From positions 62,001 to 126,000 of the forward strand of contig NZ_LQPT01000101.1 in assembly GCF_002102355.1 (NCBI RefSeq): a stretch of 64,000 bases of DNA. The letters are read 5' to 3'. Shown here in pieces: positions 53,851-61,564 of the stretch; the stretch's first letter is position 1; the number at the start of each line of letters is the position of its first letter. The position numbers were made by a program, and so were the translations under genes. This stretch comes from Mycobacterium sherrisii. Its GTDB lineage: Bacteria > Actinomycetota > Actinomycetes > Mycobacteriales > Mycobacteriaceae. Under the pieces are notes generated by a model. The model did no database searches. It was given only the letters and a program-made list of their open reading frames with translations, and was not told the origin of the DNA.

Positions 53851-56800
53851 ATGCAACGGCTAGCCGATGTTGTGGTGCGGTGGCCCTGGCTGGTGATCGG
53901 GATCTGGGTCGCGATCGCGATCGCGCTGCCCCTGACGCTGCCGTCGCTGGGTGAAATGTCCCAAAAGCATCCGCTCGCAATCCTGCCCAGCGATGCGCCG
54001 TCCAGCGTCACCGCGCGCAAGATGACCGAGGCGTTCCACGAGGCGGGCTCGGAAGACCTGCTGCTGGTGGTCCTCACCGACGACAAGGGCCTCGGCCCGG
54101 CCGACGAGGCCGCATACCGCAAGCTGGTGGACGCGCTGCGACACGACACTCGCGACGTGATGATGGTCCAGGACTTCGTCACCACGCCGCCGCTGCGCTC
54201 GGTGGTGACCAGCAAGGATCACAAGGCCTGGGTGCTGCCGGTCGGGGTCGCGGGCGAACTGGGCACGCCCCAGTCCTACGCCGCGTTCAACCGGGTCGCC
54301 GAGCTCGTCAAGCACACCCTGGCGCAGGCACCACCCGGCAGCCACCTGACCGCCAACATCACCGGTCCGGCGGCGACCGTGGCCGACCTGACGGTCGCGG
54401 GTGATCAGGACCGGCTTCCGATCGAGCTGGCGATCGCCGTGCTGGTGCTCCTCGTCCTGCTGGTGATCTACCGCAGCGCGGTCACGATGCTGCTGCCGTT
54501 GGTGACGATTGGGATATCGCTGGTGATCGCGCAGGCGGTGGTCGCGGGCTATTCGGCAGTGACGGACTCGGGTGTCTCGAATCAGTCGATCGTGTTTCTC
54601 AGCGCCATCATGGCCGGCGCCGGAACCGACTATGCGGTGTTTCTGATCAGTCGCTATCACGACTACCTGCGATCGGGCGCGAGTTCGGACCAGGCGATCA
54701 AGAAGGCGATGCTGTCGATCGGCAAGGTGATCGGCGCGTCCGCCGCCACCGTTGGAATCACCTTCCTGCTCATCAGTTTCGCCCAGATGGGCGTGTTCAA
54801 GACGGTCGGCGCGTCGTCGGCGATCGGGGTGGGCGTGGCGTTCTTCGCCGCGGTGACATTGTTGCCGGCCATCGTGGTGCTGGCCGGGCCGCGCGGCTGG
54901 GTCAAGCCGCGGCGGGAACTGACCGCTCGGTTCTGGCGGCGGTCGGGCATCCGCATCGTGCGCCGCCCCAAGGCCAACCTGCTGGCCAGCGTGCTGGTGT
55001 TGATCGTCCTGGCCAGCTGCGCCGGGTTGGTGCGCTACAACTACGACGACCGCAAGGCGCTGCGGGCGTCCGCGCCCAGCTCCGTCGGATATGCAGCGCT
55101 GGATCAACACTTTCCGGTCAACCAGTCCATCCCGGAGTACATCCTGATCCAGTCGCCGCATGACCTGCGGACGCCGAAGGCCCTCGCCGATTTGGAACAG
55201 CTGGCCGACCGGGTCAGCCAGTTGCCGAATGTTGCTGCGGTCAGCGGTATTACGCGTCCCACCGGGAGTGTGCCCGAACAGTTCCGGGCCACCTATCAGG
55301 CGGGCGCCATCGGCACCCTGCTGGCCGGCGGCTCCACCATGATCAACGATCACACCGGCGACCTGAACCGGCTGGTGGCGGGGGCCGGCACGCTGGCCAA
55401 CAGCCTCGGCGATGTCCGTGGCCAGGTCAGCCAGCTCGCCGCCAGCGTGCAGGAACTCGAGAACGCCTTCTCCTCGGCGAAAAACCAGTACAGCGGCGAC
55501 GCGTTGGTGCGGGAGGTCGACATCGCCGCCCAGCTCGTCGACCACGTCAACTCGTTGAGCAACGCGATGGGCTGGAACTTCACGGCGGCCAAGAACATGT
55601 TCGGCTGGATCGGACCGGTATTGTCGGCCTTGCAAAATAACCCGGTGTGCGATGCCGACCCGTCGTGCAGCAGCACCCGCGGGACGTTCGAGCAGCTGGT
55701 GGGCAGTCGCGATCAAGCCGACCTGGACGCGATCAACGAGTTGGCTCACCAACTGCAGGACTATCCGGACAAGCATGCACTCAGGGCGTCCACGGACCGG
55801 CTGCGTGCCGCGCTGCGCAAGCTCACCGGCGTGCTGCACACGATGGGGATGGACAAACCCGGTGGTGTGCAAGCGAATCTGAACAGCCTGCAGGACGGCG
55901 CCAACCGGTTCGCCGGTGGCAGTCGTCAACTGGCCGACGCGGTGGCCCAACTCGTCGACCAAGTCAAACAGCTCGGCGCCGGGCTCAGCGAGTCAGCGGC
56001 GTTCCTGTTGTCCCTGAAACGTGATGCGGCGCAACCGGCAATGGCCGGGTTCAACATCCCGCCCCAGCTGTTGCAGCTCGAGGAGTTCCAAAAGGCGGCG
56101 AAGGTGTTCATTTCGCCGGACGGGCATTCGGTGCGGTATTTGGTTCAGACCAAACTGAACCCGTTCAGCACCGAGGCCATGGACCAGGTCAACGCGATCA
56201 CCGCGGCCGCTCGGGGAGCCCAACCGAACACCGCCTTGGCCGACGCCACGGTGTCGATGTCCGGGTATACCGTGGCCCTGAAGGACACCCGCGACTACTA
56301 CCAGCACGACATCCGGTTCATCATCGCGGTGACCCTACTGGTCGTCCTGCTGACCTTGATCGCGTTGCTGCGTGCCCTGGTGGCGCCACTGTATCTGGTT
56401 GCTTCCGTGGTGGTTTCGTACCTGTCGGCGGTCGGGGTCGGCGTGTTGTTCTTTCAGTACCTGCTGGGCCAACAATTACATTGGAGCGTGCCCCCGCTCG
56501 CGTTCGTGGTGCTCGTCGCGGTGGGCGCCGACTACAACATGCTGCTCGTGTCGCGAATGCGGGAGGAGTCGCCACACAGCATGCGGTACAGCATTATTCG
56601 CACGCTGAGTTCGACCGGGGGTGTGATCACTGCCGCAGGACTGATCTTCGCTGCCTCGATGTGCGGTCTGTTGTTCTCCAGCATCGGTACCGTTGTGCAG
56701 GGGGGGTTCGTGATCGGCGTGGGCATCTTGCTGGACACCTTCTTGGTCCGCACCATCACCGTTCCCGCGATCGCCGCGCTGGTCGGAAAGGCGAACTGGT

Positions 56801-56874
56801 GGCCATCGACCAGGTTTACCCGCCCGCACGTGCGGCGCTCATCGACCGGACGCGCCGAACCACAACTCAATTAG
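53851..56874 (+). CDS. mmpL10: MmpL10-type RND lipid transporter
   Basis: 1007-residue membrane transporter with the MmpL plan: one N-terminal span, a large periplasmic loop, spans 2-6 (about 190-365), a second large loop (about 390-820) and spans 8-12. Proton-relay motifs are [15 protein letters not shown] in span 4 and [15 protein letters not shown] in span 10. The second loop has a helical part ([20 protein letters not shown]) and two cysteines (CDADPSC). In the TPP pathway MmpL10 moves the acylated trehalose precursor across the plasma membrane. ATG follows GAGGAC. Confidence 0.93.
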   Translation: MQRLADVVVRWPWLVIGIWVAIAIALPLTLPSLGEMSQKHPLAILPSDAPSSVTARKMTEAFHEAGSEDLLLVVLTDDKGLGPADEAAYRKLVDALRHDTRDVMMVQDFVTTPPLRSVVTSKDHKAWVLPVGVAGELGTPQSYAAFNRVAELVKHTLAQAPPGSHLTANITGPAATVADLTVAGDQDRLPIELAIAVLVLLVLLVIYRSAVTMLLPLVTIGISLVIAQAVVAGYSAVTDSGVSNQSIVFLSAIMAGAGTDYAVFLISRYHDYLRSGASSDQAIKKAMLSIGKVIGASAATVGITFLLISFAQMGVFKTVGASSAIGVGVAFFAAVTLLPAIVVLAGPRGWVKPRRELTARFWRRSGIRIVRRPKANLLASVLVLIVLASCAGLVRYNYDDRKALRASAPSSVGYAALDQHFPVNQSIPEYILIQSPHDLRTPKALADLEQLADRVSQLPNVAAVSGITRPTGSVPEQFRATYQAGAIGTLLAGGSTMINDHTGDLNRLVAGAGTLANSLGDVRGQVSQLAASVQELENAFSSAKNQYSGDALVREVDIAAQLVDHVNSLSNAMGWNFTAAKNMFGWIGPVLSALQNNPVCDADPSCSSTRGTFEQLVGSRDQADLDAINELAHQLQDYPDKHALRASTDRLRAALRKLTGVLHTMGMDKPGGVQANLNSLQDGANRFAGGSRQLADAVAQLVDQVKQLGAGLSESAAFLLSLKRDAAQPAMAGFNIPPQLLQLEEFQKAAKVFISPDGHSVRYLVQTKLNPFSTEAMDQVNAITAAARGAQPNTALADATVSMSGYTVALKDTRDYYQHDIRFIIAVTLLVVLLTLIALLRALVAPLYLVASVVVSYLSAVGVGVLFFQYLLGQQLHWSVPPLAFVVLVAVGADYNMLLVSRMREESPHSMRYSIIRTLSSTGGVITAAGLIFAASMCGLLFSSIGTVVQGGFVIGVGILLDTFLVRTITVPAIAALVGKANWWPSTRFTRPHVRRSSTGRAEPQLN

Positions 56875-56931
56875 CACTTAGTGATGACCTGTGTGAGACT
56901 ACGAGACGAATCCGAGCGGTCAGGATTAGAA

Positions 56932-58050
56932 ATGCAGAAGCTACTCGCAACAGCCACGGCGCTGGTAATTGTCGGCGCTGCAGGGTGTTTCGGCGTTGGC
57001 GCCGCGACCGCTGACGACACGCCCATCGGCGGGCCACCGACTCCCGGCGCGCCGGGCGACCAGACCGCATTCGCCCTGGGCGGAGCCCACGTTCTGGGTA
57101 TCCCCTACGACGAGTACATCCGCCGCGAGGGCGCCGACTGGTTCCCGGGCCAAAAGCGCCAGATCGTCCCGTATCCCGCTGGCCAGGTCCAGGGCCACGT
57201 GCTGGAGAGGCTCTTCCCGGGGATCGGCAAGATCGGCGAGGAGTTGCTACCCGGGTTAGGTCTGGACGGCCCCAGCGTCGGCGAGTCGGTCGACATCGGC
57301 ATCAATAACCTCGACGCCGCAATCCGCGCCGGTGGCCCCGGCACCGGGATCGGCCTGTCGGAGGGCGGATTCGTGGTCGACGGCGAGCAGGCCAGGTTGG
57401 CCAACGATCCCACCGCTCCCCCGCCGAACACGCTGAACTTCGCCACTTTTGGCGATCCGATCGGTCGGCACGCCTTCGGGCAGAGTTTTCTGTCCGCCAT
57501 GTTCCCGCCCGGCAGCGTCGTGCCCGCGCTCGACTACACGATGCCGGCGCCGTACGAGAGCCAGTACGACACAAACAGATTCGTGGCCGCTTATGACTCG
57601 ATTGCCGATTTCCCCGACCGGCCGGACAACTTGTTCGCGCTCGCGAACACGCTGTTAGGTCTCGCCACCGGCCACACCGCGGTGGCCTTCACCAATCCGA
57701 GCATGGTCCCGCCGCAGAACATCAGGACGACCATCAACTCCCGGGGCGCGAAGGACACCACCATCATGGTCCCGGAGAAGCATCTTCCGCTGGTAATGCC
57801 GCTGGCCTACATCGGGATCCCGGAGGACACGCTGAACAAGCTGGACGCCATCCTGATACCGCGGGTGAACGCGGGTTACTCGCGCAACGACGACCCGGCG
57901 ACCGCCCCCGTTCAGGTCGACCCGGTGCATGGATTCGATCCGGCGGAAGTCACCGCGCCGGCCAACCAGGCGACGTTCGGCGGTGGCGCCGACCCCCTGT
58001 CCCAGATCCTCAGCGGCGCCACCTCGGTGCTGTCCCACGGCACGGGTTAA
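56932..58050 (+). CDS. pE: Secreted PE-PPE-domain (Chp-like) acyltransferase of TPP synthesis
   Basis: 372 residues. The N-terminal hydrophobic signal ([15 protein letters not shown]) sends it out of the cytoplasm. The alpha/beta-hydrolase-type PE-PPE domain has its nucleophile at Ser143 in GLSEG and conserved [11 protein letters not shown] and [13 protein letters not shown]. Relatives (Chp1, Chp2) transfer acyl groups between trehalose lipids by transesterification. In TPP producers this enzyme completes acylation outside the membrane. Start 56932 is preferred for its AGGA and the signal peptide; a GTG at 56881 is seven bases after mmpL10. It is not a true PE protein despite the gene name. 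Confidence 0.88.
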   Translation: MQKLLATATALVIVGAAGCFGVGAATADDTPIGGPPTPGAPGDQTAFALGGAHVLGIPYDEYIRREGADWFPGQKRQIVPYPAGQVQGHVLERLFPGIGKIGEELLPGLGLDGPSVGESVDIGINNLDAAIRAGGPGTGIGLSEGGFVVDGEQARLANDPTAPPPNTLNFATFGDPIGRHAFGQSFLSAMFPPGSVVPALDYTMPAPYESQYDTNRFVAAYDSIADFPDRPDNLFALANTLLGLATGHTAVAFTNPSMVPPQNIRTTINSRGAKDTTIMVPEKHLPLVMPLAYIGIPEDTLNKLDAILIPRVNAGYSRNDDPATAPVQVDPVHGFDPAEVTAPANQATFGGGADPLSQILSGATSVLSHGTG

Positions 58051-58059
58051 CGGGCGCTG

Positions 58060-59799
58060 ATGTCGGGATCATCGATTCTGTCCATGCTGCACGGGCGTGC
58101 CAGCCTGCGCCCGCACGACGTGGCGTACACATTCACCAGTTACGAAGATGACTGGGCGGGGGTGCGGGAAAGCCTCACCTGGGCGCAAGTGGCCCGCCGA
58201 ACCCTGAACGTCGCACGCGATCTCGATCCGCACGGGTCGGTCGGCGACCGCGCCGTAATCCTGGCCCCGCAGGGTCTGGACTACATCGCGGCCTTCCTGG
58301 GATCCATGCAGGCCGGCCTGATCGCCGTGCCGCTGCCGCTGCCGCATCGCGGTTCGAGTGACGAGCGGGTGGGCTCGGTCCTGGCCGACGCGTCGCCGAC
58401 GGTCATCCTCACCACTTCGGCGGTCGCCGACGATGTCGCCGAATACGTCGACCGGTCGCGGATGGAGGACGTGCCCAAGATCGTCGAGATCGATTCGATG
58501 AATCTGGACGCCGACTGCGGCACCACCATGCCGACCGACGACCTGCCCGGCCTGGCCTATCTGCAGTACAGCTCGGGGTCCACCCGCACTCCGACCGGTG
58601 TGATGGTCTCGCACCGAAACCTGGAAGTGAACTTTCAGCAGTTGATGCGCAGCTTCTTCGTCGATGGGCGAACCGCCGTCCCCGCGGAGGCGGTGATCGT
58701 GTCGTGGCTGCCCTTCTACCACGACATGGGCCTGGTGCTGGGCGTGTGCGCACCGATCCTCAGCGGCCATCGCGCGGAGCTGATGAGTCCGGTCGGCTTC
58801 CTGGAGCGGCCGGCGCGCTGGGTGCGGGCGCTGGCCGAGGCCCCGCACACCTGGTCGTCGGCGCCGAATTTCGCTTTCGACTTGGCCGCCCGCAAGACCA
58901 GCGACAAGGACCTGGCCGGACTCGATCTCGGCGAGGTGCTGGGCATCATCAGCGGCGCCGAGCGGGTCGAACCGGCTACCTTGCACCGCTTCGTCGACCG
59001 GTTCGCGCACTTCAATTTCCGCGACCACATGATGCGTCCCTCCTATGGCCTGGCGGAGGCGACGGTCTTCGTGGCCACCGGGACATGGAGCGAAGCCTCG
59101 CCGGCCGGATACTTCGATGCCGCAGCACTTGGGGCCGGCCGCGTCCAGCCCTGCGCCGCCGGCAACGGCACGGCGCTGGTCAAATACCGGGTGCCACACT
59201 CCCCGACGGTGCGCATCGTCGACAGCGAAACGTGTCGCGAATGCCCGCCCGACGCGGTCGGCGAGATCTGGGTGCACGGTGACAACGTCGCCGACGGATA
59301 TTGGCGTAAGCCCGCGGCCGAACAGCAATGTTTCGCCGCCACGCTGGTCGATCCGGCACCGGGAACGCCGGCCGGTCCGTGGCTGAAGACCGGGGATCTG
59401 GGTTTCGTCTACCGCGACGAGCTGTTCGTGGTCGGGCGCATCAAGGATCTGCTGATCATCCGCGGGCGCAATTTCTATCCCGAGGACATCGAGGCGACCG
59501 TGCAGGCGGTCACCGGCGGCCGCGTCGCGGCGATCTCGGTCCCGGTGCACGGCACCGAGGCGCTGGTCACCGTGATTGAGCTCAAGGAGCGCGGCGAGTC
59601 CGCCGCCGAGGCGATGCAGCGGTACGCCTCGATCAAAACCGATGTGACCGCCGCGGTTTCCAACGTGCACGGGGTGACCATGGGCGATGTGGTGCTGGTT
59701 GCGGCCGGCTCGATTCCGACCACCACGAGCGGCAAGATCCGGCGTGCCGCCTGCGTCGAGCAGTACGGCCGGGACGAGTTCGCGCGGCTCGACGCCTGA
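58060..59799 (+). CDS. fadD23: Fatty acyl-AMP ligase (FadD23-like)
   Basis: 579-residue adenylating enzyme of the long-chain FAAL class. The ATP loop is QYSSGSTRTPTGVMVSH (from about 169), and SYGLAEATVF and TGDLGFVYRDELFVVGRIKD follow. The C-terminal lysine motif is TTSGKIRRA. FAALs activate fatty acids as acyl-adenylates and load them directly onto a PKS, so this gene should prime the phleic acid PKS. The start lies nine bases after the PE gene, so it belongs to the same operon. The closest named relatives are FadD21, FadD23 and FadD26-type proteins. Confidence 0.93.
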   Translation: MSGSSILSMLHGRASLRPHDVAYTFTSYEDDWAGVRESLTWAQVARRTLNVARDLDPHGSVGDRAVILAPQGLDYIAAFLGSMQAGLIAVPLPLPHRGSSDERVGSVLADASPTVILTTSAVADDVAEYVDRSRMEDVPKIVEIDSMNLDADCGTTMPTDDLPGLAYLQYSSGSTRTPTGVMVSHRNLEVNFQQLMRSFFVDGRTAVPAEAVIVSWLPFYHDMGLVLGVCAPILSGHRAELMSPVGFLERPARWVRALAEAPHTWSSAPNFAFDLAARKTSDKDLAGLDLGEVLGIISGAERVEPATLHRFVDRFAHFNFRDHMMRPSYGLAEATVFVATGTWSEASPAGYFDAAALGAGRVQPCAAGNGTALVKYRVPHSPTVRIVDSETCRECPPDAVGEIWVHGDNVADGYWRKPAAEQQCFAATLVDPAPGTPAGPWLKTGDLGFVYRDELFVVGRIKDLLIIRGRNFYPEDIEATVQAVTGGRVAAISVPVHGTEALVTVIELKERGESAAEAMQRYASIKTDVTAAVSNVHGVTMGDVVLVAAGSIPTTTSGKIRRAACVEQYGRDEFARLDA

Positions 59800-59876
59800 G
59801 CCGGCCGGGGGCGTGGCTGCCGCGGTCGGCGACGTTCGCATAATGGTTCCACCCCTTCGGCGGCAAAGGAGCCACG

Positions 59877-60935
59877 ATGAGCAAAACCAGCACCGACCGT
59901 CCGTTACGCGTCATCCAGTGGACTACGGGAAACATCGGACGGCGGTCGCTGCACGCGATCATCGGCCGGGCCGATATGGAGCTGGTCGGGGTGTACGCGC
60001 ACGGCCCGGAGAAGGTCGGGGTCGACGCCGCGGACCTGGCCGGGTGGCCGGAGCCGACCGGGGTGCGGGCCACCAGCGACATTGACGCGCTGCTCGCCCT
60101 GGACGCCGATGCGTGTTGCTACAACCCGTTGTGGCCGAACATCGACGAACTGGTGCGGCTGCTGGAAGCGGGAGTCAACGTGTGCACCAGCGCGGCCTGG
60201 ATCACCGGCGGCAAGCAGACGCCCCAAGACCGCAAGCGCGTGCAAGAAGCCTGCCAACGCGGCAATTCGACGATCTTCGGCAGCGGCGCGCACCCGGGGA
60301 TGACCAACATGGTCGGTATGGTGCTGTCGGCCTCCTGCGAGCGCGTCGACGAAATCCGGATCACCGAGTCGGTGGACTGCTCGACCTATGAATCTGCGGA
60401 AACCCAGACGGCGATGGGCTTTTCGCAAGACCCGCAGACGCCGGGGCTGGCGGAGTCCGTGCGACGGGAAAGCGAGGTATTCGCCGAATCGGCGGCGATG
60501 ATGGCCGACGCGATCGGCGCCGAGCTGGACAGGATGACCTTCGACGTCACGTTCACCCCCGCCACCGGCGACTCCGATCTGGGCTTCATGAAGATCCCGG
60601 CCGGGACGGTCGGGGGTGTGTACGGCTTCCATCGCGGTTGGGTGGGCGACCGCAACGTCGTCAGCGTCGGATTCAACTGGACCATGGGCAACCACGTGGT
60701 CCCGCCCAAGCCGCTCGAGCACGGCCATGTCATCCAGGTGTTCGGCATGCCCAACATGCGAACCGTCCTGCACTGTTTGCCGCCGCAGGATTGGACCGAG
60801 CCCGGATTCATGGGGCTGGGAATGATCTACACCGCCATGCCGGTTACCAATGCCGTCCCGGCGGTGGTGGCCGCCGAACCCGGCATCGTCACGCTGGCCG
60901 ACTTACCGCCCGTGACGGGCCGGCTGGGCCGGTAA
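59877..60935 (+). CDS. Dihydrodipicolinate-reductase-like NAD(P) oxidoreductase
   Basis: 352 residues with an N-terminal Rossmann fold of the dihydrodipicolinate reductase type (RVIQWTTGNIGRRSLHAIIG). Typical family segments are CYNPLWPNIDELVRLLEAGV and SGAHPGMTNMVGMVLS. It is much longer than DapB and lacks its substrate motifs, so it belongs to the uncharacterised mycobacterial paralogue family rather than lysine synthesis. A -10-like CATAAT (59839-59844) and AAGGAG precede the ATG, so it may be transcribed apart from fadD23. Its role next to the TPP genes is unknown. Confidence 0.8.
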   Translation: MSKTSTDRPLRVIQWTTGNIGRRSLHAIIGRADMELVGVYAHGPEKVGVDAADLAGWPEPTGVRATSDIDALLALDADACCYNPLWPNIDELVRLLEAGVNVCTSAAWITGGKQTPQDRKRVQEACQRGNSTIFGSGAHPGMTNMVGMVLSASCERVDEIRITESVDCSTYESAETQTAMGFSQDPQTPGLAESVRRESEVFAESAAMMADAIGAELDRMTFDVTFTPATGDSDLGFMKIPAGTVGGVYGFHRGWVGDRNVVSVGFNWTMGNHVVPPKPLEHGHVIQVFGMPNMRTVLHCLPPQDWTEPGFMGLGMIYTAMPVTNAVPAVVAAEPGIVTLADLPPVTGRLGR

Positions 60936-60984
60936 CGGTATGGGCTCGACCACATTGGCCGCCCCCCCGAGGAACGGTTGCGTG

Positions 60985-61045
60985 CTCTAAGGTTTAGAGT
61001 ACTTAGCCGAGCAAAGGTTCCGTCGACAACTAGGGTTGTCGACGG
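60985..61045. promoter_or_regulatory. Two palindromes in the mmpS promoter region
   Basis: CTCTAA (60985-60990) and TTAGAG (60994-60999) form a perfect 6-bp repeat with centre GGT. A second, perfect 11-bp repeat follows: CCGTCGACAAC (61020-61030) and GTTGTCGACGG (61035-61045) with centre TAGG. Both lie within 125 bases of the mmpS start. Either fits a TetR- or MarR-type operator; the second could also act as a terminator for the gene before it. Confidence 0.6.
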
Positions 61046-61108
61046 CGGTGGTGAGCTTTCCCTGGCAGGACGGCGGGCCCCGGAAGCGGTCATCGGAAGG
61101 CGGTCAAG

Positions 61109-61564
61109 GTGCGGGCTTCCACGAACTCGGACGCCATAACCCGGGCGCTCAAGCGGGCGTGGATCCCGATCCTGTTGATCGGGGTTCTGGCCATCTCGAC
61201 ACTGGTCGTGTCGCGGCTGCACAAGATCTTCGGGTCGCAAGACCTCAACGCGAATGCCGGCAAGGGCATCGAGATCGTGCAGTTCAACCCCAAAGTGGTG
61301 GTCTACGAGATCTCCGGCCCGCCCGGCTCGGTCGCGGATATCAACTACTGGGATGAGAACGCCAACACCCACCAGGTCGACAACGCGGCGCTGCCATGGT
61401 CGGCCACCATCTCCACCACGCTGCCATCGGTGAGCGCCAACATCATGGCGCAAAGTGACGGCAGCCAAATCACCTGCAAGATCACCGTGGACGGCGTCGT
61501 CCGCGAACAGCACACCTCCGATGGCCACAACGCCCAGACCTTCTGCTTGGTGAAGTCCGCATGA
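61109..61564 (+). CDS. mmpS: MmpS-family membrane accessory protein
   Basis: 151 residues: a short cytoplasmic tail, one membrane span (about 17-36, WIPILLIGVLAISTLVVSRL) and an extracytoplasmic beta-sandwich with KVVVYEISGPPGSVADINYW and two cysteines (ITCKITVDG, TFCLVKSA). This pattern is typical of MmpS4/MmpS5. MmpS proteins work with the MmpL encoded directly behind; the MmpL start overlaps this stop (ATGA). MmpS4/L4 and S5/L5 of M. tuberculosis export siderophores and, when overproduced, drugs; which pair this matches cannot be decided here. GTG start behind GGAAGG. Confidence 0.9.
   Translation: MRASTNSDAITRALKRAWIPILLIGVLAISTLVVSRLHKIFGSQDLNANAGKGIEIVQFNPKVVVYEISGPPGSVADINYWDENANTHQVDNAALPWSATISTTLPSVSANIMAQSDGSQITCKITVDGVVREQHTSDGHNAQTFCLVKSA

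Noticed and set aside
60983-61003. IdeR box upstream of mmpS, as for mmpS4 in M. tuberculosis
   Set aside because: Best alignment to the IdeR consensus is only about 11 of 19 positions and the central TAGGC is missing. The palindrome there has a different symmetry.
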